Shown: positions 49,726-58,253, numbered from the stretch's first letter. The stretch: DNA of 64,000 bases from Spirochaetales bacterium (GCA_016936555.1 JAFGXR010000003.1:62001-126000), one strand, 5' to 3'. Program-made: numbers and translations. Notes: generated by a model from the sequence alone, not told the origin.

Positions 49726-50175
49726 TCAATCGTCGATGGCTTCCAGTTCCTCGACCGGCTCCTCGAATGCTTCGAGCTCTTCAAGAGGCTCGGGATCAGC
49801 CGGGACGGGAACAGCTGCGGGCATAGGGGCGATTTTCTCAAGAACTTCCGTTTGAAAAGGATTGAACGGCGGGATATCGCCGCCCACTTCAATCAATTCG
49901 CCGAGATCACTTTCATCCTCAAGCGGGATCAGAATTCCGGGATCGGAGTTTTCTTCCTCAGAGAGATATTCCAGACCCTTTTCGGCGGATCTGAATCTGA
50001 CGGGCTTCAGGATAATATAGAACAGGAAAGAGTAAAATAAAAAAACCGAAAGTGTTCCGGCTATATGAAGTATCCTGCTTTCGGCAAGGTACAATCTGTC
50101 TATCAGGAAAAGGGAAAGAGCCAGAGAAACAATGAGAATAAAGGCCCCCCTCCCCTTTTTTACAGCACTTTTCAT
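49726..50175 (-). CDS. Two-helix membrane protein with acidic repeat tail
   Basis: 149 residues. Two hydrophobic helices (~10-30 and ~36-57) are followed by a cytoplasmic or periplasmic tail very rich in Glu, Asp and Pro, including repeats of the form EPLEELEAFEEPVEELEAI at the end. I do not recognise the family. TATAAT (50185-50190) ends nine bases before the ATG and there is no Shine-Dalgarno, so the transcript would have almost no leader. It is divergent from the signal peptidase gene. Confidence 0.55.
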   Translation of the reverse strand: MKSAVKKGRGAFILIVSLALSLFLIDRLYLAESRILHIAGTLSVFLFYSFLFYIILKPVRFRSAEKGLEYLSEEENSDPGILIPLEDESDLGELIEVGGDIPPFNPFQTEVLEKIAPMPAAVPVPADPEPLEELEAFEEPVEELEAIDD

Positions 50176-50250
50176 AGTTTTTTCATTATAGTATGAACCA
50201 TTTGAAAATTACACTCATTTTCTTTTTAACAATTGTTAATATCCTGAATC

Positions 50251-50279
50251 TTGAATTAAAGGGGACTTTTACCTATTCT
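50251..50279 (+). promoter_or_regulatory. Promoter placed for a leaderless start
   Basis: TTGAAT (50251-50256), 17 bases, TATTCT (50274-50279), then seven bases to the ATG at 50287. No Shine-Dalgarno is present. Confidence 0.6.
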
Positions 50280-50286
50280 TTGGTTT

Positions 50287-52026
50287 ATGCAGAAATTCAA
50301 TAAATACAGCAGAAGACTTATTATCACGACAGCGCTCTATTTTCTCGTGCAGGTTCTCTATTCCTGGAGAATGGAACCGGCAGGAAAAGCCCAGCTGTTC
50401 GCTTTTATTTCAGCGGCCATTATCGGGGCCAATATCTTCTTTATAATCAGACTGAATAACAAACTCAGCGATCAGCTGCTCAAGGTTTACAACAGTTACC
50501 TGCTGATTTCGACCTTCGGTTTTTATCTGGCTTACTGCCTTAAGGCATCGCTGATAACAAGCGATCCCGATATTCTGAAAACCCCATTATTCCTGGAACT
50601 TTTGCTACTTGCCGCGCTGCTCTTCAACGCCTGGCAGATTTTTCTCTATTCCCGTGAGATAAAAGCGAGAGAAAAGAAAAACGCCAAAAAGAAAAAGACT
50701 CTCTTCGGCGAAATTTTCAGCTGGGTAGATGCTCTGCTTTCCGCGGTAATCTTTGTTCTTCTTATCAATATTTTCCTGATTCAGATCTATAGCATTCCTT
50801 CCGAATCGATGTATCCCGTCTTTTTCGTAAAGGACAGACCGGTCGTCGATAAGATTACAAGAGGCCCCGAGCTTCCCTTCACACGGTTCCGCATTCCGTC
50901 GCTTCAGAAAATTCATAGAGGCGACATCGTCACTTTCCGGAATCCCAAATATGCGAAAACAGTAGAAAGCGAACTGAAACACCTCTTGTCGCAGTTTCTT
51001 TATATGATCACCTTTACGACCGTTAACATCGACCGCTACGATGAATCGGGAAAAGAAAAAGCCGATCCCCTGGTCAAGAGAGTCGTCGGTCTTCCGGGAG
51101 AACAGATTCAGATCATAAATGATGTTATCTATTACCGCGAGAGCCTGAAGGAAGAGTTCAAAGTTCTTGAAGAGAACATTCACTCCCGGACCGACCTCTA
51201 CAATCTGCCCCAGAGCAGCCTGAACCACCTCCAGTTCCTCCCCGTCGACAGAAGCGCCAGGGAGATGCTGGACCTATGGGACAGCGCTATCGATCAGCTC
51301 GACAGTACGGCTGTTCTGAACGATATCAACAGGATCAGGCTGGAAGCGGGCCGCATCCGGGAAAGGCTTCTGGAAACCCAGTCGGCAACGGTAAAAAACG
51401 GACTTCAGAACAAATACGACAGAATCAACAAGGGAGATATCTCCATAGATCTCTCCTACCATCCCTTTCAGAAAATCGAAAACCTGCGCGATGACAACGT
51501 CCATTTTATCTATAACATCGACGATGGTGAACTATGGAACCGGGGCTGGGATTTCCTTTCCCGTCTATCCACCGGCGGTGAGGGCGCTTTTTTCGATGCG
51601 GCGTCAAAAACGGATATGAGATACAAGCAGATTGTCAGCAACTGGATCCTCGACAACCTGAAATATATGGAGAAGGTCTTTGCGGGCCTTCCCACCGATA
51701 CGGCCGAAGCAGAGCTGGAGGAGGATGAAATCCTGCTGGGAGAATTCCTCAATTACATCCTCAGGTATTACGATTTCAGAAATCTTCCCCCCTTCCCGGA
51801 AAAGGGGCTGATTGAGGAAGACAACTACTTCGTGATGGGAGACAACCGGTACAATTCTCTGGACCTGAGACACGGGCTGAATAAAGAGGACCGCTTCTTC
51901 ACAGGAGATGAAGAGAACAGCTTCGTCTACAAATCCTACCTCAACCCCGTAACCATTGACGAGCGGTGGATCGAGGGATTTGTCGTCTTCCGCCTCTTCC
52001 CGCTGGGGCGGATAGGAATCCCCTGA
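50287..52026 (+). CDS. lepB: Signal peptidase I with extra membrane helices and a large insertion
   Basis: 579 residues, much longer than usual (about 250-350). Four extra hydrophobic segments (residues ~10-120) precede the normal anchor (~147-168). The catalytic Ser174 lies in IPSESMYPV and the general base Lys264 in LVKRVVGLPGE, with the standard substrate-site RGDIVTFRNP between. Box E, YFVMGDNRYNSLDLR, comes only near residue 515. The ~230 residues between (285-510) are a helical insertion without known motif. It should cleave signal peptides outside the membrane; the insertion may select substrates or bind a partner. The GNAT-kinase gene starts two bases later. Confidence 0.87.
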   Translation: MQKFNKYSRRLIITTALYFLVQVLYSWRMEPAGKAQLFAFISAAIIGANIFFIIRLNNKLSDQLLKVYNSYLLISTFGFYLAYCLKASLITSDPDILKTPLFLELLLLAALLFNAWQIFLYSREIKAREKKNAKKKKTLFGEIFSWVDALLSAVIFVLLINIFLIQIYSIPSESMYPVFFVKDRPVVDKITRGPELPFTRFRIPSLQKIHRGDIVTFRNPKYAKTVESELKHLLSQFLYMITFTTVNIDRYDESGKEKADPLVKRVVGLPGEQIQIINDVIYYRESLKEEFKVLEENIHSRTDLYNLPQSSLNHLQFLPVDRSAREMLDLWDSAIDQLDSTAVLNDINRIRLEAGRIRERLLETQSATVKNGLQNKYDRINKGDISIDLSYHPFQKIENLRDDNVHFIYNIDDGELWNRGWDFLSRLSTGGEGAFFDAASKTDMRYKQIVSNWILDNLKYMEKVFAGLPTDTAEAELEEDEILLGEFLNYILRYYDFRNLPPFPEKGLIEEDNYFVMGDNRYNSLDLRHGLNKEDRFFTGDEENSFVYKSYLNPVTIDERWIEGFVVFRLFPLGRIGIP

Positions 52027-52027
52027 T

Positions 52028-53998
52028 ATGGTTGCCATATCAAAAAACTCGATCAGCCCCCTGACTCCCGAACTGGAAAAGCGGATCCTTCACAATCCTC
52101 TGCTCAATATAGACACCTTTATCATTCCCTCCCCTTATGTAAAAAATCCCAATCTGATAAAGGATTACGAGCACAGTTTCGTCTACATGCACGAGGGAGA
52201 GCTGCTGGGGTACATTCTCGTTTACGCCGACAGGGAGAAAAAGGACTTCCTCATTTATAAAGTGACGACGAGCCCCTTCGGCCGCGGCATGGGTATCGGC
52301 ACCCTGTTTATCGAATTTCTGGCGGAGATGATTCCCACGGGCTCCACCATCAGCCTTTACGTCTGGGAAAAGCAGCAGGATACCATGGAGTTTTTCACCA
52401 GCATGGGCTTTGTTTCCGAGGAATCCATTGTCTACAGGAATCTGATTTATCACTATTTTTCCGCTACCAGAGCCCAGATTATCAAACGGACCAGTAACAG
52501 GAAGATACGGGGGAACTCCGCCCTGGAGGAAATCGGCAACACCCGCCATGACGCCCGGAAAGTGGTGAGGCTCCTCTCCTCCATGGTGGAAAAACTGGCC
52601 CTGGAAAACTGCGACCGCATTATAGAGGACATAAACCGGGAAACGACGGGACTTATCAATATCCTGAACTCTTTCCGGGACAGCATCGAAACGATCCACG
52701 AAGTGGATCTGAAAGACCTGATAACCGAAAGAATCATTCCCTATATCGAAACATCCATACAGAACTGCGATATCAAGTTTCATATGGAATCGCGCATCTC
52801 CTCTATCAAAGGCTCCTACGTCAATATCAGCCGGGCTCTGATCAACCTCTTCGCCAACTCTATCGACGCCATAAAGGAGAAAGGGGAGAGAGGCATGATT
52901 ACCATACAGCTCTCCCAGGACGAAGAGAACGTCTACCTGATGGCCGGAGACAACGGCACGGGGATCCAAGCTGAACTGCTGATTAAGGACGAAAAGGGAT
53001 ATCCCGCCTTTGTGGGCCAGACTACGAAGATCCGCAAACAGGGCGAAGGGCTCGGTTCGGTTCAGATTTTTTCAACCATCGGCGTGGAGAACATCGCCAT
53101 AAACAGCGTCGTGGGAGAGGGGACCTACTGGACGCTGCGGTTCAAGAAGAAACAGAAGGAGAAGGAGAAGTGGTTCATGAGCCTGGAACGGCGCTATTTC
53201 GAATTCACGGGCCTTCAGGAGTCGACAAAAATCACAGAGCGAACGCCCCACAATGCAGTCATTTCAGTTATATGGCAAATGCGGAAAATGGAGATCTTCC
53301 TCTTCGACATCATTATGCAGTTCAGCAAATTCCACAATATGCGCGATGTCTACCGGCAGATTCTCGTTTATCTCCAGGGGTACGAGTCGGAAGAGAAACT
53401 CCTCGAGACGATCGAAAGCTACCGCTGCGACCATCCGGTCATCAAAAAATGGATGTACCGCATTTCCCTGGGCATCCGGGGAACCATGGTGAAGCTGGAA
53501 AAACATGTGGAACTGAATGAATACAGGGGAGAGCTTTTCAAGAGCTATGGCCAGGCTATCGGCAATATCATGATCTTTACCCTCGACCCGGAGACCGGGA
53601 ACTTTCTGGTTACGGACCGCAAGCTGGCGGAGCACTTCGACTTTGTCTATTACCTGAAAAAAGAGCGGGATGAACTGTTAAGAGGCGAATTTATCGGCGA
53701 TATGAAAAACCCCGACAGCCCGATCCTCTTCGGCGTATGGCACATCGATTCCGACGAAGACCTTCTGGCAAAGCTGAAGCTGATACGGGAAGGGGCGCGC
53801 CGCCTCGTCCAAATCGGCATTGACGAGACCAAAAAGCTGGCTTTCTATCAGACGACCTACTGCGAAAACGACAAGGACATCAATACGGACATGACAACGA
53901 CTTTCGGAGAGTTTATCCATCTGAAAGATGAAGAGCTTACACAGTTCATGCGAACAGCCGACGATGAATTCGCCGGCTTTCTGGTTCACCGGGACTGA
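52028..53998 (+). CDS. GNAT domain fused to a histidine kinase core
   Basis: 656 residues, soluble. Residues ~1-145 are a GNAT acetyltransferase fold with the acetyl-CoA loop SPFGRGMGIGTLF (Arg86 to Gly91). A dimerisation helix follows with His174 in NTRHDARKVVRLL, an H-box-like phospho-acceptor. The ATPase domain has N-box residues Asn274 and Asn278, DNGTGI at 309-314 and GEGLG at 340-344, so nucleotide binding is expected. The last ~280 residues are a domain I do not recognise. The gene is two bases after lepB, so they are one operon. It may sense acetyl-CoA or an acetylated substrate; no response regulator is adjacent, but a second kinase gene lies convergent, one base away. Confidence 0.75.
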   Translation: MVAISKNSISPLTPELEKRILHNPLLNIDTFIIPSPYVKNPNLIKDYEHSFVYMHEGELLGYILVYADREKKDFLIYKVTTSPFGRGMGIGTLFIEFLAEMIPTGSTISLYVWEKQQDTMEFFTSMGFVSEESIVYRNLIYHYFSATRAQIIKRTSNRKIRGNSALEEIGNTRHDARKVVRLLSSMVEKLALENCDRIIEDINRETTGLINILNSFRDSIETIHEVDLKDLITERIIPYIETSIQNCDIKFHMESRISSIKGSYVNISRALINLFANSIDAIKEKGERGMITIQLSQDEENVYLMAGDNGTGIQAELLIKDEKGYPAFVGQTTKIRKQGEGLGSVQIFSTIGVENIAINSVVGEGTYWTLRFKKKQKEKEKWFMSLERRYFEFTGLQESTKITERTPHNAVISVIWQMRKMEIFLFDIIMQFSKFHNMRDVYRQILVYLQGYESEEKLLETIESYRCDHPVIKKWMYRISLGIRGTMVKLEKHVELNEYRGELFKSYGQAIGNIMIFTLDPETGNFLVTDRKLAEHFDFVYYLKKERDELLRGEFIGDMKNPDSPILFGVWHIDSDEDLLAKLKLIREGARRLVQIGIDETKKLAFYQTTYCENDKDINTDMTTTFGEFIHLKDEELTQFMRTADDEFAGFLVHRD

Positions 53999-53999
53999 T

Positions 54000-55259
54000 T
54001 CAGCCGCGGGCCAGAGTAATTGTAATTTGCGTTCCTTCCGATGAAGTGCGGATTTTCATCGATGCTCCGTACTTATCAAGAGTCCGCCTAACTGAAATCA
54101 TACCGAGACCTGTTCCCGCGATTTTCGTTGTCCGGCCGACCTTGAATACATCACAGCCCGAGCATTCGCCTTTGCAGTTCTTTTCCAGACAGGCCCTGAT
54201 GCCGGGACCGTTATCCTTAAAAGTTATTATGCTTACCTCTGCCTTTCCACTTATGCCAACTGATAGTAGGGCATCGAAATCCTTCATCCCCTGTTCTTCC
54301 AGAGCTTTTTTATGCTCTACCAGAGCTTCATAGGCATTTTTCAGCAGGTTTTCAAACACCTGGGAGATTTCCGAAGGATTGCCGTAAAAGAAAACTTCAT
54401 CAATAAAATCCGTTTTTGTTGTTACGATTCTGAACTGCCTGTTGATATTGAAGACTTCCAGAAGGCTGTAAAGGAGGGCATTGATACTGAACTCCATATC
54501 GGCTTCAGCCTGGGAATACTTGGCCAGGGTCAGGATATTGCGTATTTTCGCCTGAAGATTTTTATTGCCCCTTTGAACGAACTCGACGGCTTTGTGGTCA
54601 ACCTCTTCCTCCAGCATACTCGCAGCCATGGTCATAAGCCCCAGATCACCGTTCATATTGTGAACAAGTCCGGAGATATTTTCCCCGAGATTGACGAAAA
54701 CCCGGCTTTTTTCGATCTGGGTATTGAGTTTCTGGTTTTCGAGGGTGAGGCGTTTGATATCATCTTCAAAGACGATAAAAATCAAAATCACAGTTGCGGC
54801 GAGAAAAGCCAGTTCATTCGGTAAATGCCAGATTGTCAACTCTTCGGAAACTGTTCCAAGAGCGCCATAGTTCATAAAACTTACAACAATGGACAGAACA
54901 AGCAAGATGAGAAGTGAAGTATGATAGAGCTTGGCGCTTGTAAAAATTCTGTACTTTTTTGATAAAAAATAGATGAATATCAAGAGTAGATATCCAACCT
55001 GATTCGTTACGGGATTCGTCATAATCGTAAAATATGATATCAGCAGGAGAAAAATGACCTGGACTCTTTTAGTGGCTCCCCCTGATTTTAAAAAGAACAG
55101 GAGGAGAAAAATCGCGATAAAAACAAAAAAAGGTAATAACTGGGAAAGTGACGTCTCCTCGTTGCTCTTCATTATATTAAAGAATAAAGTCACACAGAAG
55201 AAAAAGAAGAAAAGAATATTTACCTTCTGGTATTGATCAATTCCACCAGAAATCACCAC
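54000..55259 (-). CDS. Membrane sensor histidine kinase
   Basis: About 420 residues. Six hydrophobic helices (first one phenylalanine-rich, ILFFFFFCVTLFF) form a membrane sensor without a periplasmic domain. The phospho-acceptor region reads ENISGLVHNMNGDLGLMTMA, and the ATPase domain has NLLKNAYEALVEH, KDNGPGI, and GTGLGMISVRRTL. An unusual CLEKNCKGECSGCDVFKVG segment sits in the ATP lid; four Cys could bind metal or an iron-sulfur cluster. The start is uncertain: GTG codons at 55259 and 55256 overlap the previous gene slightly and keep all six helices, while the ATG at 55172 would drop the first. It is co-transcribed with the gene at 55237-55641. Confidence 0.78.
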   Translation of the reverse strand: MVISGGIDQYQKVNILFFFFFCVTLFFNIMKSNEETSLSQLLPFFVFIAIFLLLFFLKSGGATKRVQVIFLLLISYFTIMTNPVTNQVGYLLLIFIYFLSKKYRIFTSAKLYHTSLLILLVLSIVVSFMNYGALGTVSEELTIWHLPNELAFLAATVILIFIVFEDDIKRLTLENQKLNTQIEKSRVFVNLGENISGLVHNMNGDLGLMTMAASMLEEEVDHKAVEFVQRGNKNLQAKIRNILTLAKYSQAEADMEFSINALLYSLLEVFNINRQFRIVTTKTDFIDEVFFYGNPSEISQVFENLLKNAYEALVEHKKALEEQGMKDFDALLSVGISGKAEVSIITFKDNGPGIRACLEKNCKGECSGCDVFKVGRTTKIAGTGLGMISVRRTLDKYGASMKIRTSSEGTQITITLARG

Positions 55260-55641
55260 GAAGGTTCTCTTCCCCGGATACTTCCCCTCCGGATTCTCCC
55301 TGACGCGCCCAATTGGCTTTCTCGATTTTGACCCACTCATCTATTTTTCCTTCGTTCTTTTCCTGACCGGGAGTCCGGAATACGGTGAACCTCTCATCGG
55401 GGTTCTTTCTGAAATAATCGGTCGCGGGGAAAATATCATGGACAGCTTCGACTGCCAGCAATATGACTCCGCGGCGGAAGAGGTAGACTTTCTGCTCCTC
55501 ATCGGCTTTGTACCCGTTAACCATCTCATATAATTCCCTGAATCTCTCGAAAAGTCCACGATTTTCCCACTCTGCGGCAATAAATCCCTGTACAGCCTTC
55601 TCCGTTTCAGCGATGACCTGTTCGAAAATGCTCTGATTCAT
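55237..55641 (-). CDS. Soluble protein of unknown function upstream of the kinase
   Basis: 134 residues, acidic, no signal peptide and no cysteine. Helical N-terminal half (FEQVIAETEKAVQGFIAAEW, then RFRELYEMVNGYKADEEQ), more polar C-terminal half ending DFWWN. I do not recognise a family. AGGGAGAG lies before the ATG. It overlaps or abuts the downstream kinase gene, so it may be a partner or ligand-binding regulator of that kinase. Confidence 0.55.
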   Translation of the reverse strand: MNQSIFEQVIAETEKAVQGFIAAEWENRGLFERFRELYEMVNGYKADEEQKVYLFRRGVILLAVEAVHDIFPATDYFRKNPDERFTVFRTPGQEKNEGKIDEWVKIEKANWARQGESGGEVSGEENLRGDFWWN

Positions 55642-55702
55642 AAATCTCTCCCTGTAAAGTAATAATCAGACATTTTATCATATTTTAAACTATCAGTGAG
55701 AA

Positions 55703-56944
55703 TTATTTGTCATCCCAGAGAAAGACTCTGTCCCGTCCCTCTTCTTTTGCCCGGTAGAGGGCCTTGTCAGCATGCTTCAGAAGGATTTCCGCCGATAAAC
55801 GGCGGTCGTTGACAGCGATTCCGCAGGAAAAAGTGAATTTCATATCGATATTGTTATGAGTAACGGTCAGCGACCTGACGATTTTGAGCAATTTGCCAGC
55901 AATGAGGAGAGCCTCTTCACGGTTGGTCCGGGGTAGAAGGACGAGAAATTCCTCACCTCCCCAGCGGGCTTTGAGATCCGTTTCCCGCAGATCGCTCCGG
56001 AGGACATCGGCCATTTTCTTTATAACCTCGTCCCCGGCATCATGGCCATAGCGGTCGTTGACCAGCTTGAAATGGTCCAGATCGATCATGAGGAGGGAGA
56101 ATGTCACTTCGGAGCGCTTGTAGTCGCTGATAAAATGATCGAGAATATTGACCATGAAACGGCGGTTCGACAGACCCGTCATATGATCGGTTATAGACAG
56201 TTCCTCCAGAAGGATATTCTGCTCGCGGATTTTCTGTTCCTGATTTTTCTGTTCGGTGACATCGACGATAAGCCCCTGGACCATTTCGAACAAGCCGTCG
56301 TCGGAACGAAAGTGGTTATCGTAGCTTCTGACCCACCTCACTTCGCCGTCTTTCCGGATGATTCTGTATTCCGATTCGTTTTCGTAACCGGGCTTCTCGT
56401 AGATGCGAAGCCCCTCTTCGGCCATTCTGTCCCTGTCGTCGGGATGAATGATCTCAAGCCAGGAAGCCAGATCCCGCGACTGATCCTCCGTATATCCCGT
56501 CAGCCGCTCCAGGGCTCCCGAGGTAAACATGGCCAGACGCTCGGGCTTGAGCATTCTCTGAAAGGCGATTCCCCGGAGATTATCGATAAACTGCCGGTAG
56601 CCCGATGCCCGGAACAGCATGTATTCCTCTTTGCGCTCGTACTCGGTGAAGTCGATTCCCATCAGTTCATACAATCCCTTTCCCTTTCTGTTACAACCCG
56701 CTCTGAAAGATCGGCCTGTGGAGGCAAAATTGAGAATCATGGTTTCACGGGTCAGGATTTTTTCCAGGGAGAGCTCCCATTTATCGCCGAACGCTTTCTC
56801 GGCGATATTTCTTCCTTCCTCGCATTCCAGACCGGAAAGAGCCCGGAACCTGTTATTGCAGTCTATCAGGGACAATGAAGATTCATCACAAGAGACAAGA
56901 GCATAGGCCATCGAAAATTTCCCGGGATCCATCATCCTTTCCAT
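55703..56944 (-). CDS. PAS-GGDEF diguanylate cyclase, cytoplasmic
   Basis: About 413 residues, no membrane helix. Two PAS-like domains (~10-115 and ~125-245; the second with LTGYTEDQSRDLASWLEIIHP and GEVRWVRSYD, and a PAC end VDVTEQK) precede GGDEF. The active motif is GGEEF with an Arg-Glu-Thr-Asp I-site, both intact. It should make c-di-GMP in response to a soluble or redox signal. The start is placed at the ATG at 56944 because the -10 box ends seven bases upstream; an ATG 63 bases further up lies in the divergent gene's promoter zone. Confidence 0.88.
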   Translation of the reverse strand: MERMMDPGKFSMAYALVSCDESSLSLIDCNNRFRALSGLECEEGRNIAEKAFGDKWELSLEKILTRETMILNFASTGRSFRAGCNRKGKGLYELMGIDFTEYERKEEYMLFRASGYRQFIDNLRGIAFQRMLKPERLAMFTSGALERLTGYTEDQSRDLASWLEIIHPDDRDRMAEEGLRIYEKPGYENESEYRIIRKDGEVRWVRSYDNHFRSDDGLFEMVQGLIVDVTEQKNQEQKIREQNILLEELSITDHMTGLSNRRFMVNILDHFISDYKRSEVTFSLLMIDLDHFKLVNDRYGHDAGDEVIKKMADVLRSDLRETDLKARWGGEEFLVLLPRTNREEALLIAGKLLKIVRSLTVTHNNIDMKFTFSCGIAVNDRRLSAEILLKHADKALYRAKEEGRDRVFLWDDK

Positions 56945-56951
56945 ATATACT

Positions 56952-56980
56952 ATTGTCTTACGGCGGCCGTAAAATTTCAA
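56952..56980 (-). promoter_or_regulatory. Promoter with a palindromic operator in its spacer
   Basis: TTGAAA (56975-56980), 17 bases, GACAAT (56952-56957), then seven bases to the ATG at 56944. The spacer holds the perfect inverted repeat TTACGGC-G-GCCGTAA (56958-56972), which would place a dimeric regulator between the -35 and -10 boxes. Confidence 0.6.
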
Positions 56981-57006
56981 ACTGATCCCATTACCCTTCC
57001 CGCCCA

Positions 57007-57035
57007 TTGAACGGCGGAGCGATAACCGCTATAAG
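57007..57035 (+). promoter_or_regulatory. Promoter placed for a leaderless start
   Basis: TTGAAC (57007-57012), 17 bases, TATAAG (57030-57035), then six bases to the ATG at 57042. A weak AAGGGA adjoins the ATG but is too close to serve well as Shine-Dalgarno. Confidence 0.6.
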
Positions 57036-57041
57036 GGAACT

Positions 57042-58253
57042 ATGAATATTGAAACATCCAAGCTTCCCTGGCTGAGGGGAATGAGTCACAACGGACGGGT
57101 CGTGACCCTGACGGAGCCTTTCTGGTCTATTCCGTTCAATATGTTCGCCGTCTACGCGGTTCTGTATATGATGGAGCTGGGGCTGACGGAAAGGCAGATC
57201 GGACTGACCCAGACGGTTCTGGTGGGTGCCCAGATCGTCTCTTCCCTTTTTTCCGGAAGCCTGACCGACAGGCTGGGGCGGAAGAGAACGACTCTCCTCT
57301 TCGATATGGTTTCCTGGACAGTTGCCTGTCTGGTCTGGGCCATGAGCCGCAGCATAACCGGATTTCTCATAGCCGCCGTTCTGAACGGAATCAATAAAGT
57401 GGTCTACGTATCCTTTACCTGTATGGTGACCGAAGACGCCACGTCCTCCCAGAGACTGAGGAATTATTCGGGCCTTCACTTTATGGTCCTGACGGGAGGC
57501 TTTTTCGCCCCGCTCGCCGGAATCATCGTAGCCCGCAGCGGGATCGTCGGAGGGACCAGGCTCATTTACCTCGGTTCGGCGCTTATCATGGGACTGATGT
57601 TTATCGTCAGGAACATCCTCTGGACAGAACCGGTGGTCGTCAAGGAAGAAAGGCACACGGGGATGCTCAAGGGCCTTACCGAGTCTCTCTCCTATTTTCT
57701 TCAGGACAGACAGCGTGTCATTACCTTCGCGCTGCAATCAGTGGTCCAGTTCTTCTACATATTCAAACCTCTGTTTTATTTCGCCTTTCTGAAAGAGATC
57801 GCCGGTCTTGAATCGGGATTGATATCAATCGTGCCCATGGTCATTTCTGTCATAACCATGGTGGTCCTCCTGGGCTTTATGCCGCGGGTAAAAAACAGAC
57901 AGAGACGCCCCATGCTGACCCTTGGCTTTGTCGCGGGAAGCCTCTCGCTTCTCTGTCTCGTTCTCTCTCCGGGTCATCACTGGAGCTTTCTGCTCCTCTC
58001 GGTCCTGCTCGACGGCATGAGTACGGCGCTGATCCGCCCTCTTCTCGACAGTCTCTGGGCCGATCATCTCGACGACAGAAAAAGGACCCGGCAGCTGGCA
58101 GCGGGAAATCTGCTTTTCGGGCTGATTTCCATACCGGCGGGCAGTATCGCCGCGGAGCTCTACTCAGTGACACCCTACCTGCCTTTTGCCGCCGCCGCAG
58201 CCATTCTTCTGCTCTCCGCAGGATTGAGTCTGGCGCTGAAGAGGCATGATTGA
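57042..58253 (+). CDS. Major facilitator superfamily transporter
   Basis: 403 residues with about twelve helices. The loop after helix 2 carries the MFS signature SGSLTDRLGRKRTTLLFD, nearly consensus, so this is a drug- or solute-antiporter-type MFS protein. The substrate is unknown. It is divergent from the PAS-GGDEF gene across a 97-base region holding both promoters. Its stop TGA overlaps the ATG of the phosphatase gene by one base, so the two are co-translated. Confidence 0.9.
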   Translation: MNIETSKLPWLRGMSHNGRVVTLTEPFWSIPFNMFAVYAVLYMMELGLTERQIGLTQTVLVGAQIVSSLFSGSLTDRLGRKRTTLLFDMVSWTVACLVWAMSRSITGFLIAAVLNGINKVVYVSFTCMVTEDATSSQRLRNYSGLHFMVLTGGFFAPLAGIIVARSGIVGGTRLIYLGSALIMGLMFIVRNILWTEPVVVKEERHTGMLKGLTESLSYFLQDRQRVITFALQSVVQFFYIFKPLFYFAFLKEIAGLESGLISIVPMVISVITMVVLLGFMPRVKNRQRRPMLTLGFVAGSLSLLCLVLSPGHHWSFLLLSVLLDGMSTALIRPLLDSLWADHLDDRKRTRQLAAGNLLFGLISIPAGSIAAELYSVTPYLPFAAAAAILLLSAGLSLALKRHD

